From positions 1,922,001 through 1,986,000 of the forward strand of contig OZ240674.1 in assembly GCA_965198795.1 (NCBI GenBank): 64,000 bases of DNA. The letters are read 5' to 3'. Positions 52,964 to 61,253 of this stretch are shown in pieces. Under the pieces are notes generated by a model. The model was not told where the DNA came from. It was given only the letters and a program-made list of their open reading frames with translations, and made no database searches. A program made the translations under genes and the position numbers. Numbering within the stretch: position 1 is the stretch's first letter; the number at the start of each line of letters is the position of its first letter. The DNA comes from G965198795 sp965198795 (GTDB lineage Bacteria > Pseudomonadota > Alphaproteobacteria > Rhodospirillales > Casp-alpha2).

Positions 52964-55900
52964 TCCCCATCTCCGCCGTCATCATCCGCGCCGTCGCCAT
53001 CCTCGCCGCCCGAGGACCATTCCTTGACCCGCGCCAGATGGTCGTAATCGCCCTCGATGTCCTTGCGCTTCACCCGCAGCCGGGAACGATAGGGCGTGCC
53101 GGGGTTTTCGAATTGATGGACCCATCGGGTCAGGCGCGACCAGGTTTCGTCCGCCAGCGCCGCCGTCTCGCCGCGGGTTTTCGAAACGCGCTTCGTCTCG
53201 CCCAGTTTCCTGGCGCCGGTGAGCTGGATGTAGGTCAGGGAGTCCGGCGCCGCCGGGCCGTCCTGGCCGTCGAACCCCCCTTCGGCGGCGATGGCCGCCT
53301 CGATCGGCAGTTGAGGATTGAGAAACCGGCCCACTTCCTTGGACGACGGGGGCTGGCCGGTTTTGTAATCGATGATGTCGAGCCCGCCATCCGGCGTCTT
53401 GTCGATGCGGTCGGCCTTGGCCGTGACGATGAAGGGGGCTTGATCGAGGCGCGTGATCTCGCGCCGTCCGTCCACTTCCAGCAGCCATGGGCGATAGCCG
53501 TCCCCGCGCCGTTTGATTTCCTGTTCAACGAACCACCGGGCGGCGCGCCGAAACCGGGGCCGCCAAAAAGCCATGACCTCGGGCCGGTCGGCCCATTTGG
53601 CGAACTCCCGGTCACCGGCATCTAGGGCCAGCCGAAGGGCGTCCTCCAGGGGGGGGAACGGCTTCGAGTCCTTGGTGCGCTCGATGAAGTTCTCAAGCGC
53701 GTTGTGGAACAGATTGCCCCGTTCGCGGGCGTCCAGGTCCGCCTCAAGCGGTTCAAGCGCCTTGAGGCCCAGGACATACCGGCCAAAGATCGCGTAAGGG
53801 TCGCGCCGCCAGGTTTCGATCCGGGTCGCCGCCAGCTTGCTTGGGCGAAGGGCGATGGGCGGTTTCGGCGCGGGCGCGGGGACGGGCTGGACGGCCTCCG
53901 GCTTATCCAGCAGAGCCCGCCATTGAGCGGGCAGGGGATCGACCGCCAGCGCGTCCGCCTTCCCCTGCGACGCCAGCCAGCTTTCCAGCCGTAACAGCCA
54001 GCGGGCCGGGACGGTGGGCGCGCCTTCCGTCCGGCTGGAGCGGGTCAGAAGCGCTTCGCACGCGCCCAGGCCCTGAACGAAATCATGCGCCGTCAGGCCG
54101 ATGCGGCGTTCGGGCGGCGGCAGGCCGAACTTTTGCAGCATGGGACGGCTCATCCAGGGACTGGGTTCGGCCTCGGGCGGCCAGCCGCCCTCGTTCAGGC
54201 CGCCCAGAATGACGCGATCGGCGCGCTGAAGACGCGCTTCCATCAAACCCCAGATAGCCAGCCGCGGATGGGCGCCATGGCGCGGCCGGACGGCGCGGCC
54301 GGCCATCAGAACGTCCAGCACGGCCGGATAGGACCGTCCCTCGATCTCGCCCAGGGCCGCCGCGCCATCGCGAATTTCCTGGATCAGTTGGCGCCCCGCG
54401 TCCCCCGCGCCGCCCACCCAGAGCCGCGTGTCTCCCGTTTCCGTGTCCGTCGCCGCCAAGGCCTCGGCAAAGTAGATATGAGCCTCCACCAAATCCGCGA
54501 GAGGGACGGCGCGGGCGTTCGCCGCCAGCCGGAACGGCTCAACGCGCTCCGCCAGCCAATCCATTAGCGCGATAAGCGCGTCCGGCGCGTCTCTCTCCGC
54601 CAAGGCGTCTTGGATGGGCGCGAGACCCGGTTTCAAGCGATAGCCGCGCAGCACGCCCGACCGGCCCGAGGGCGTGCGTTCCAGCCCGCGGACGACGCGC
54701 CGGAACACGGCCGTCTCCATGCCGCCGGACGCCAGAGGATGTTTTAAGACAGACAGAAGCGCCGCCGGGGCGAAGTCTTTGCTCACCATCGCCGCCGTCA
54801 AGCGCAGGAACATGCCCGGCCGGGTCCGGGCGAAGGGCGCGCCGGCGCTGTCGTCCACCTCGACGCGCCAGCGCCTCAAGGCGCTGGCGACCCGCCGGGC
54901 GAGACGGCGGTCGGGTGTGACGAGGGCGGCGGTTTTCCCCGGCGTTTCCAGCACCTCGCGCATCATCAGGGCGATGACGGCGGCTTCCTCCGCGTCGCTG
55001 GCGCAATCTATGCGGCGGACGCCGGCCAGGGCGGGTTTGACCGTCCCGGGCGGCGGCGTTGGCGCGGCGGCGCCGCCGGGCCGGAGCGCGGCCGCCAGAA
55101 GGCGCGCGCGCGCCGCCGGCGCGTTTTGCCCGCAAAGCAGCTCCGGGCGCCACTCGTCAACCGCCGCCGGCTCTTTTTCAAGACAGCTCAGCAATCGGCA
55201 GAGGCCGAATTGGGGATGGGACTCGGGCAGCGCCGAGATCGTTCCGGCGTCAAGGGACGTGTCAAGGCCGGGCAGGATTACGGCGCCCGACGGCAGGCGC
55301 GCGATCACGCCCAACAGTTCCGCCGTCGCCGGGATCGATCCGGTGGAGCCCGCGGCGACGATCCGCGCGCCGGGTCTGGACGCGGCCAGGTCCCGCGCCT
55401 CCGCCGTCATAAGCAGATCCCGCCGTGTCGCCGGATCGACGGCTCCCTCGCGTTCCAGGATTTCCGGCCAGGTCCGGGTCAGGATTTGCAGGAACGTCAG
55501 CGTCGCCCGCCAGTGTTCCGCAATGCCCCAATCAGCCGGAACGAGGTCCTTCAAATCAGCCAGGTCGCGGCGTTCCGTCGCCGCCTGATCGATGAGTTTG
55601 GCGAGTTCGCCCGCCAGCCGAAGCGCGTTGTCTGCGGTCATGTCCGGGACCCGGAGGATTTCTTTGGCCAGCAGGCACCGGCGCCGGACGCCGGAAATCG
55701 CGGGCGGCGCGTCGTGGGCCGCTTCGAACGCCTCCTCGCCGCCCTCCAGCGCCAGATCATCCTCGTCCACATCGCCCAACGGGCGCATGCGGGGCAGCAG
55801 AAGAGGGCGCCCGCCGGAGCGCCGGAGGAAGGCGTCCCGAAGAGCGCGGCAGGCGCGCCGCGTGGGCAGTAGGACCTGGATGTCGATTAGGGATTCCGGC

Positions 55901-56007
55901 CGGCCTCCCGTTTCCAGCAGCAAACTCTCCGCCAAGACGTCGAGAAAGGGCCGGTGGGCGGACAGAGTGTAAACGCCGGCCGGAGGCGGAGCGGGCTGGC
56001 TGGCCAT
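52960..56007 (-). CDS. addB: Double-strand break repair protein AddB
   Basis: A 1015-residue partner of AddA. It has helicase-like but degenerate N-terminal domains (VLLPTRRACRALRDAFLRR near 50-68; no good Walker A) and a C-terminal RecB-family nuclease with LDIIDYKTGQPP near 915. Four iron-sulfur cysteines as in the Bacillus protein are not visible, as usual for the proteobacterial branch. It would scan for recombination hotspots. The gene overlaps addA by four bases and lies 26 bases after murU. Confidence 0.93.
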   Translation of the reverse strand: MASQPAPPPAGVYTLSAHRPFLDVLAESLLLETGGRPESLIDIQVLLPTRRACRALRDAFLRRSGGRPLLLPRMRPLGDVDEDDLALEGGEEAFEAAHDAPPAISGVRRRCLLAKEILRVPDMTADNALRLAGELAKLIDQAATERRDLADLKDLVPADWGIAEHWRATLTFLQILTRTWPEILEREGAVDPATRRDLLMTAEARDLAASRPGARIVAAGSTGSIPATAELLGVIARLPSGAVILPGLDTSLDAGTISALPESHPQFGLCRLLSCLEKEPAAVDEWRPELLCGQNAPAARARLLAAALRPGGAAAPTPPPGTVKPALAGVRRIDCASDAEEAAVIALMMREVLETPGKTAALVTPDRRLARRVASALRRWRVEVDDSAGAPFARTRPGMFLRLTAAMVSKDFAPAALLSVLKHPLASGGMETAVFRRVVRGLERTPSGRSGVLRGYRLKPGLAPIQDALAERDAPDALIALMDWLAERVEPFRLAANARAVPLADLVEAHIYFAEALAATDTETGDTRLWVGGAGDAGRQLIQEIRDGAAALGEIEGRSYPAVLDVLMAGRAVRPRHGAHPRLAIWGLMEARLQRADRVILGGLNEGGWPPEAEPSPWMSRPMLQKFGLPPPERRIGLTAHDFVQGLGACEALLTRSSRTEGAPTVPARWLLRLESWLASQGKADALAVDPLPAQWRALLDKPEAVQPVPAPAPKPPIALRPSKLAATRIETWRRDPYAIFGRYVLGLKALEPLEADLDARERGNLFHNALENFIERTKDSKPFPPLEDALRLALDAGDREFAKWADRPEVMAFWRPRFRRAARWFVEQEIKRRGDGYRPWLLEVDGRREITRLDQAPFIVTAKADRIDKTPDGGLDIIDYKTGQPPSSKEVGRFLNPQLPIEAAIAAEGGFDGQDGPAAPDSLTYIQLTGARKLGETKRVSKTRGETAALADETWSRLTRWVHQFENPGTPYRSRLRVKRKDIEGDYDHLARVKEWSSGGEDGDGADDDGGDGE

Positions 56008-56033
56008 ATGACTCCCTTAGCGTTTCCCTTGCT

Positions 56034-56780
56034 CTAGGTCGAGCGGTATTCGCGGCCGGCGTAACGATGGGACATGAAATCCTCGGCCTTCCGAAGGCCG
56101 TCCTCGGCGCCTACATGAAACCACTCGCCGTCATGCACCGTGCCGTACAGCCGCCCGTGTTCCAGCGCCTTGTCGTAAATCATGTTGAGCGAAAAAGACC
56201 CGTCGGGCGTGTCCTTGAACAAGGCCGGTTTTAGAATCTGCACGCCGGCGAAAATCCAAGGGGCCAGTTCCAATTCGGGCCGGCGGGACAGCCTGCCGTC
56301 GGCTTCGGCCATAAAATCGCCCCGACCGTCATAGCCGATCGCGCGAACCGTGTCATGCAACAGCAGCAGGGCGTCCATTTTCTCCGCGTCCCAGACGCGT
56401 GTCATCACCGGCAGGCTTGGAAAGGGGCCATTTAAAATAAGAGCGTCGGAGTTCGCGACCATGAACGGTTCGCCGCCCAGCAGGTCCAGCGCTTTTTTCA
56501 CCCCGCCGCCGGTCTCCAGCAGCTCCGGTTCGCGGGAGATGGCGATGACGGGACTGGCGCGCCCCTTGACGTGATCCTCCACTTGTCCGGCCAGATGATG
56601 GGTGTTGACGACGACCCGTTCGACGCCGGCCTCGGCCAGACGGTCGATCATCCGGTCCAGCAGCGTGCGCCCGTGCACCCGGACCAGAGGTTTTGGCAGC
56701 GTCTCGGTGAGCGGGCGCATGCGCGCGCCCAGCCCGGCGGCGAGCACCATCGCGGTTTTTATGGGCGCCGCCGGACTCAT
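56034..56780 (-). CDS. murU: Nucleotidyltransferase, MurU-like (MurNAc-1-phosphate uridylyltransferase)
   Basis: A 248-residue GT-A-fold nucleotidyltransferase. The signature AMVLAAGLGARMRPLTETLPKPLV is at the N-terminus; VANSDALI is the metal-binding region. Adjacent amgK makes it the likely uridylyltransferase of the cell-wall recycling route that gives UDP-MurNAc without de novo synthesis. The ATG at 56780 is chosen because it is five bases after the kinase stop and opens with MSPAAPIKTAM. A generic mannose-1-phosphate guanylyltransferase is the alternative call. Confidence 0.85.
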   Translation of the reverse strand: MSPAAPIKTAMVLAAGLGARMRPLTETLPKPLVRVHGRTLLDRMIDRLAEAGVERVVVNTHHLAGQVEDHVKGRASPVIAISREPELLETGGGVKKALDLLGGEPFMVANSDALILNGPFPSLPVMTRVWDAEKMDALLLLHDTVRAIGYDGRGDFMAEADGRLSRRPELELAPWIFAGVQILKPALFKDTPDGSFSLNMIYDKALEHGRLYGTVHDGEWFHVGAEDGLRKAEDFMSHRYAGREYRST

Positions 56781-56785
56781 GATCC

Positions 56786-57802
56786 TCAAGCGGCCTCCGG
56801 GGCGGCGGAGGGAACCACGCGGAGCGCCGGGGGCGCGTGTTCGTCCATCCAGGCTTTGACAGAGGCCAGGGCGGGGTCTTCCAGGGCGCGCTCCAACAGG
56901 CGCCAAACGCGCGCGATGTGCGGCCGGTACCGTCCCTTGCCGTCGCGGTGACAGAGCCGGGTGAAGACGCCGATCACCTTGGTGTGGCGCTGGGCGGCCA
57001 GAATGGCGTAGGCCTTCACGAAGCTTGGCGTGTCGATTCCCGGGAAGGCTTGGACATATCGGCCCATCATGCGGCCCGCGAGGCCGTCGTCCACATCGCG
57101 CCGGGCGTCTTCCAGCAGGGACATCAGGTCATAAGCCGGGTGACCCGAAACAGCGTCTTGAAAATCCAAAAGTCCGCAGGCTTGAATTCCGCCGCGCTGT
57201 TCCAGCCAGATCAGGTTGTCCACGTGATAGTCGCGCAACACCAGCGTCGGCGGCGGGCCCTTCAGCGGTTTTAACGCCTCCCGCCAAGCCGACTGAAAGC
57301 TTTTGCGCATCGCGCCGGACACGTCCGCGCCGGACACGGCGGGCAGGTACCATTCGACGAACAGCGTGGCTTCTTCCAGAAGCTTCTTTTCGTCATAAGG
57401 CGGACAGGCGCGCGGAATGGCTTTTTCCGGCGCGTGGCCGTGAATTTCAATCAGCACGTCAACGGCGGCCGCGTAAAGGGTTTCGTGGTCCTCGCCGCGG
57501 TCCAGGCAACGGGTAAAGGTGTCGTCGCCCAGGTCTTCGAGCAATAAAAAGCCGTTCGGCGCGTCAATGGCGAGGACTTCCGGCGCGCTCAGTCCCAGGC
57601 TGCGCAGATGTTTGGCGATATCGGCGAACGGGCGGACGTCTTCCTTGGGCGGCGGCGCGTCCATCAGGACGGCGCGCCGCTCCCCATCGGTCAGCCGGTG
57701 ATAGCTGCGGAAGGACGCGTCGCCGGCCAGCGGCAGGACATGTCCGTCGGCCCAGCCGTGGCGGTCCAGGAATACCTGGCGCCTGTTGTCCCGCTCAACC
57801 AT
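56786..57802 (-). CDS. amgK: AmgK-like sugar kinase (MurNAc/GlcNAc anomeric kinase)
   Basis: A 338-residue aminoglycoside-phosphotransferase-fold kinase. The catalytic loop is VLRDYHVDNLIW near 195-206 and the metal-binding LLDFQDAVSGHPAYDL follows. The ATP-grasp N-lobe has LPLAGDASFRSYHRL. In AmgK-MurU systems it phosphorylates MurNAc at the anomeric carbon. It overlaps tsaE by eight bases and is followed directly by murU, the same order as in other alphaproteobacteria. Confidence 0.87.
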   Translation of the reverse strand: MVERDNRRQVFLDRHGWADGHVLPLAGDASFRSYHRLTDGERRAVLMDAPPPKEDVRPFADIAKHLRSLGLSAPEVLAIDAPNGFLLLEDLGDDTFTRCLDRGEDHETLYAAAVDVLIEIHGHAPEKAIPRACPPYDEKKLLEEATLFVEWYLPAVSGADVSGAMRKSFQSAWREALKPLKGPPPTLVLRDYHVDNLIWLEQRGGIQACGLLDFQDAVSGHPAYDLMSLLEDARRDVDDGLAGRMMGRYVQAFPGIDTPSFVKAYAILAAQRHTKVIGVFTRLCHRDGKGRYRPHIARVWRLLERALEDPALASVKAWMDEHAPPALRVVPSAAPEAA

Positions 57803-58268
57803 GAAGCCCCTCCAATCTGGCCGCCCATTCGTCCGGTCCGTCCAGGTTGGCGGCGCGTCCGCGGCCGTCCGCGCTTAATGAAATCCTCAAATGGGACTTC
57901 GGGAGCAGCGCGCCCAGTTTTTCCGGCCATTCGATCAGGGAAACGCCATCAGCGAAGGCGTCCTCGACGCCGAGTTCATAAGCGTCTTCCGCCCGTTCCA
58001 GTCGGTACAGATCGAAATGATGGATTTCGAAACCGCCCGTTTCATAGGATTGGACGAGGGTGAAGGTGGGGCTCGGGACTTCCGTGTCCGCGCCGCTCAA
58101 GGCCCGTATAAAGCCCCGCGCCAGCACGGTCTTTCCGGTCCCCAGATCCCCTCCAAGGGCATAGACGTCGCCCGCCCTGGCGCGGCCCGCCAGCCGGGCG
58201 CCCAGGGCGGCGGTCGCGGCCTCGTCGGCGAGCGCGAGGCGGGTGATCGGGGAAGAGCCAGCAATCAT
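57795..58268 (-). CDS. tsaE: tRNA threonylcarbamoyladenosine biosynthesis ATPase TsaE
   Basis: A 157-residue P-loop ATPase needed for t6A modification with TsaB and TsaD. Walker A is GGDLGTGKTVLARGF near 38-52, then SPTFTLVQSYE and the HFDLYRLE motif, and finally SLIEWPEKL. The ATG at 58268 (MIAGSSPIT) is favoured over 58304. It is the first gene of the operon that runs to trxA. Confidence 0.94.
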   Translation of the reverse strand: MIAGSSPITRLALADEAATAALGARLAGRARAGDVYALGGDLGTGKTVLARGFIRALSGADTEVPSPTFTLVQSYETGGFEIHHFDLYRLERAEDAYELGVEDAFADGVSLIEWPEKLGALLPKSHLRISLSADGRGRAANLDGPDEWAARLEGLHG

Positions 58269-58373
58269 CGGCGCTCCTTTTACCCTTTGGCGTTGACCGC
58301 GCACAAGCCTTGACCGCGCACAACCGCGCGGCCATTTAATGCGTCGCCGAATTTCGCTGAAAAGGAGTCACGC

Positions 58374-59411
58374 ATGGCTGACGCGCCGCCCGTCACCCAG
58401 ACCACGGACGTGGTCATTATCGGCGCCGGTCCCGTTGGCCTGTTCGCAGTCTTCGAGTGCGGCATGCTAGGGTTGAAATGTCATGTGGTGGACGCCCTGG
58501 AGGCGGTCGGCGGCCAATGCGCGGCCCTTTATCCGGAGAAGCCCATCTACGATATTCCGGGCTACCCTGAAATCGGCGCGGGGGACCTGATCGGCAAATT
58601 GGCCGCCCAGGCGGCGCCTTTCTCGCCCCGCTATCACCTGGACGCCCAGGTGACGGGTTTGGAAAAGATGGACGGCGGCTGGCGCGTGACGGCGGCGGCG
58701 GGAACCGTGATCGAGGCCGGCGCAGTGATCATCGCCGCCGGCGCCGGCGCCTTTGGGCCGAACCGCCCGCCCATGGAGGGGCTTGAGACCTTCGAGGGAA
58801 TGGGCCCCGGGCGCGGCGTCAATTACCTCGTGAACAAACGGGAAGATTACGCGGGCAAGCGGATCGTCATCGCGGGCGGCGGTGATTCGGCCGTTGACTG
58901 GGCGTTGGCCTTGGCGGAGAACGCGGAGAGTCTCGCCGTCGTGCACCGGCGTCCCCGATTCCGGGCGGCGCCTGAAAGCGTGGAGCGCATGAAAGCGCTG
59001 GAAGCCGGCGGCGGGCTGGAACTGGTCATTCCCTATCAGCTCGCGGCGCTGGATGGCGGCGGCGGCGCCTTGGACGCTGTTATTGTCCGGGACCTGGATG
59101 GCGGCGAGCGGCGGCTGGAGGCGGATGTGTTGTTGCCATTCTTCGGCCTTTCTCAGAACCTGGGGCCAATCCTCGAATGGGATTTGCCGCTTGAGAAAAA
59201 CCGCGTCGCCGTGGACCCGGCGACGATGGGGACCGCTCAAGCGGGGCTGTTCGGAATTGGTGACATTGTTGATTATCCAGGTAAGCTGAAACTGATCCTG
59301 ACGGGGTTCGCGGAGGCCGCCCTGGCGGCGCATGGCTGCCGCGGGGTTTGCCGCCCAGATGAGACCCCGCGCTTTGAGTACTCCACCACGAAAGGTGTTC
59401 CGGGGAGCTAA
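58374..59411 (+). CDS. Thioredoxin-reductase-like ferredoxin--NADP+ reductase
   Basis: A 345-residue flavoprotein with an N-terminal FAD motif VIIGAGPVGLFA and a central NADPH motif VIAGGGDSAVDWAL near 164-177. The 'C-x-x-C' of thioredoxin reductase is absent; GGQCAALYPEKPIYDIPG marks the TrxR-like ferredoxin-NADP reductase (YumC/RPA3954 type). It would pass electrons between NADPH and ferredoxin. It is divergent from tsaE with about 100 bases between starts and seven bases before the class V aminotransferase start. Confidence 0.93.
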   Translation: MADAPPVTQTTDVVIIGAGPVGLFAVFECGMLGLKCHVVDALEAVGGQCAALYPEKPIYDIPGYPEIGAGDLIGKLAAQAAPFSPRYHLDAQVTGLEKMDGGWRVTAAAGTVIEAGAVIIAAGAGAFGPNRPPMEGLETFEGMGPGRGVNYLVNKREDYAGKRIVIAGGGDSAVDWALALAENAESLAVVHRRPRFRAAPESVERMKALEAGGGLELVIPYQLAALDGGGGALDAVIVRDLDGGERRLEADVLLPFFGLSQNLGPILEWDLPLEKNRVAVDPATMGTAQAGLFGIGDIVDYPGKLKLILTGFAEAALAAHGCRGVCRPDETPRFEYSTTKGVPGS

Positions 59412-59418
59412 GCCGTCC

Positions 59419-60618
59419 ATGACCATCGATGTGGAAAAGGTCCGGGCCGAGACGCCCGGCGCGGACGAGGTTATCCATTTCAACGCGGCGGGCGCGGCGC
59501 TGATGTCCAACTCCGTGATCAACGCCCAGAAGAACCATATCGACCTGGAGGCGCGCATCGGCGGGTACGAGGCCGCAGACCGGGCCCGCGAGGCGGCGGA
59601 CCGGATTTACGGCGCGGCCGCCGAACTGCTGAAATGCCGGCCGGACGAGATCGCGTGCGTCGAGAACGCCACCGCCGCCTGGACGCAGGCTTTTTACGGG
59701 ATGGCGGCCGCCTTCAAGCCCGGCGACAGGATTTTGACGGCCGCCGCCGAATACGGCGCGAACTATGTCGCCTACTTGCAGGCCCGGAAACGCACGGGCT
59801 GCGTGATCGAGGTCGTCCCCAACGGAGAAGACGGGCGGCTGGACGTGGCGGCCATGTCCCGCACGCTGGAAGATACGTCAAAGGGTCCTGTCCGTTTGAT
59901 CAGCATCACCCATGTTCCGACCAATGGCGGGCTGGTCAATCCAGCGGCCGAGGTCGGCGCCCTGGCGAGGCGGTTCGGGGTTCCGTATCTTCTGGATGCT
60001 TGCCAGTCCGCCGGCCAGATGCCCCTGGACGTGAACGCGCTGAACTGCGATTTTCTATCGGCCGCCGGGCGAAAATTCCTGCGCGGCCCCAGGGGATCGG
60101 GTTTCCTCTACGCCAGGCGGTCCATGTTTGACCGGTTCGAGCCGGGATGTCTGGATCACTTCGGCGCTCTCTGGACCGGCGTGAACCGCTACGCCCTGGT
60201 GGATAGCGCGCGGCGCTATGAGAACTGGGAGTTCAATTACGCCGCGCGGATCGGGTTGGGCGTCGCGATTGACGAGGCGCTGGCGCTGGGACTTGAGAAT
60301 ATCCAGGCGCGGCTCAATTACCTGTCGGACTACCTGAGGGCTGGTCTCGGCGGTATCCCGGGCGTCGCCGTGAGGGATCTGGGTCCCAGCCCGTGCGCCG
60401 TCATCACCTTCACCGTCGAGGACCGGCCGGCGGCGGACGTGAAGGCCGCGTTGGCCGGGGCGAATATCAATGTCTCCGTCTCTGATATCGCGTCCACACG
60501 CCTCGACATGGCGGAACGGGGGCTTGAGGAGGTCGTTCGCGCCTCGCCGCACGTTTATACGCGTGACGACGAGTGCGACATGTTGATCGCCGAAGTCGCC
60601 AAGACGGCGGCGGGATGA
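59419..60618 (+). CDS. Class V aminotransferase family PLP enzyme
   Basis: A 399-residue fold-type I PLP enzyme. The PLP lysine is in SAAGRKFLRGPRG near 215 and the aspartate region is LLDACQSAGQMP near 192-203. The N-terminal HFNAAGAALMS resembles isopenicillin-N-epimerase, EgtE and cysteine-desulfurase-like members. The ATG at 59419 is used; an upstream frame from 59332 lies inside the reductase gene. It follows that gene by seven bases, so both are co-transcribed. The substrate is not clear; a desulfurase or lyase is as possible as transamination. Confidence 0.88.
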   Translation: MTIDVEKVRAETPGADEVIHFNAAGAALMSNSVINAQKNHIDLEARIGGYEAADRAREAADRIYGAAAELLKCRPDEIACVENATAAWTQAFYGMAAAFKPGDRILTAAAEYGANYVAYLQARKRTGCVIEVVPNGEDGRLDVAAMSRTLEDTSKGPVRLISITHVPTNGGLVNPAAEVGALARRFGVPYLLDACQSAGQMPLDVNALNCDFLSAAGRKFLRGPRGSGFLYARRSMFDRFEPGCLDHFGALWTGVNRYALVDSARRYENWEFNYAARIGLGVAIDEALALGLENIQARLNYLSDYLRAGLGGIPGVAVRDLGPSPCAVITFTVEDRPAADVKAALAGANINVSVSDIASTRLDMAERGLEEVVRASPHVYTRDDECDMLIAEVAKTAAG

Positions 60619-60634
60619 GGGAAAGCGCGTCCGC

Positions 60635-60991
60635 TTAGTTGAGCGATTGGCGCGAAATCAGCCGACCGTTGTCATCGAAATCAAAATAATCGTCGAGATC
60701 CGGATGATCGATCAACTCGCCAGCGTCTTCCAACTCAAGATTTTGCTCAGACACATAAGCGATATACGGCGACTTGTCGTGGTTTTCGGCCAGCAGGTGA
60801 TAGAACGGCTGATCTTTGCGCGGACGGACTTCGGCCGGAATGCTCTCATACCACTCTTCCGTATTGCTGAACTCCGGATCGACGTCGAACACGATTCCGC
60901 GAAAGCCGTACACTCTGTGGCGCACGAACTCTCCGAGCGGGAATTTCGCGATTTTCTGACTGTCTTGTTTCAGCATCATGTCGCCGCTCAT
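60635..60991 (-). CDS. hspQ: Heat shock protein HspQ (hemimethylated-DNA-binding YccV-like)
   Basis: A 118-residue protein with a YccV fold: KFPLGEFVRHRVYGFRGIVFDVD, then WYESIPAEVRPRKDQPFYHLL and AYVSEQNLE. In Enterobacteria HspQ modulates Lon protease; DNA binding has been reported for homologues. The start MSGDMMLKQDSQKI (60991) or the later MMLKQ (60979) fits the family better than the earlier in-frame start at 61057. It is convergent with the class V aminotransferase gene. Confidence 0.9.
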   Translation of the reverse strand: MSGDMMLKQDSQKIAKFPLGEFVRHRVYGFRGIVFDVDPEFSNTEEWYESIPAEVRPRKDQPFYHLLAENHDKSPYIAYVSEQNLELEDAGELIDHPDLDDYFDFDDNGRLISRQSLN

Positions 60992-61057
60992 GTAATTTCG
61001 GCCTTCCGCTTGGATCGCGCTTGTAATGACCTTTTTTCGGCCCGGCGCCCATAACAC

Positions 61058-61253
61058 CCGTAATATAGGAGCCGACTCGCGGCGGATAAAGGTTTAAGCG
61101 GGACGATTGGCCACAAAACGCCCGGCGGCGCAAGGGTTGTTTTCATTCTGGTTCAACATTCGGGCGGCCTGGCGGCCGCGACCGGATGGAGACCCTTAGA
61201 AAATGGCCATGAAACAGCAAAAAGATACTATTTACGGGAATTATTGAACAGGG
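61058..61253. other. Gap between hspQ and the PAS kinase gene
   Basis: This gap holds the hspQ promoter on the minus strand and the downstream end of the kinase. No gene is supported. A terminator-like T/A-rich segment (CAAAAAGATACTATTTACGG near 61218) is not convincing. Confidence 0.45.
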
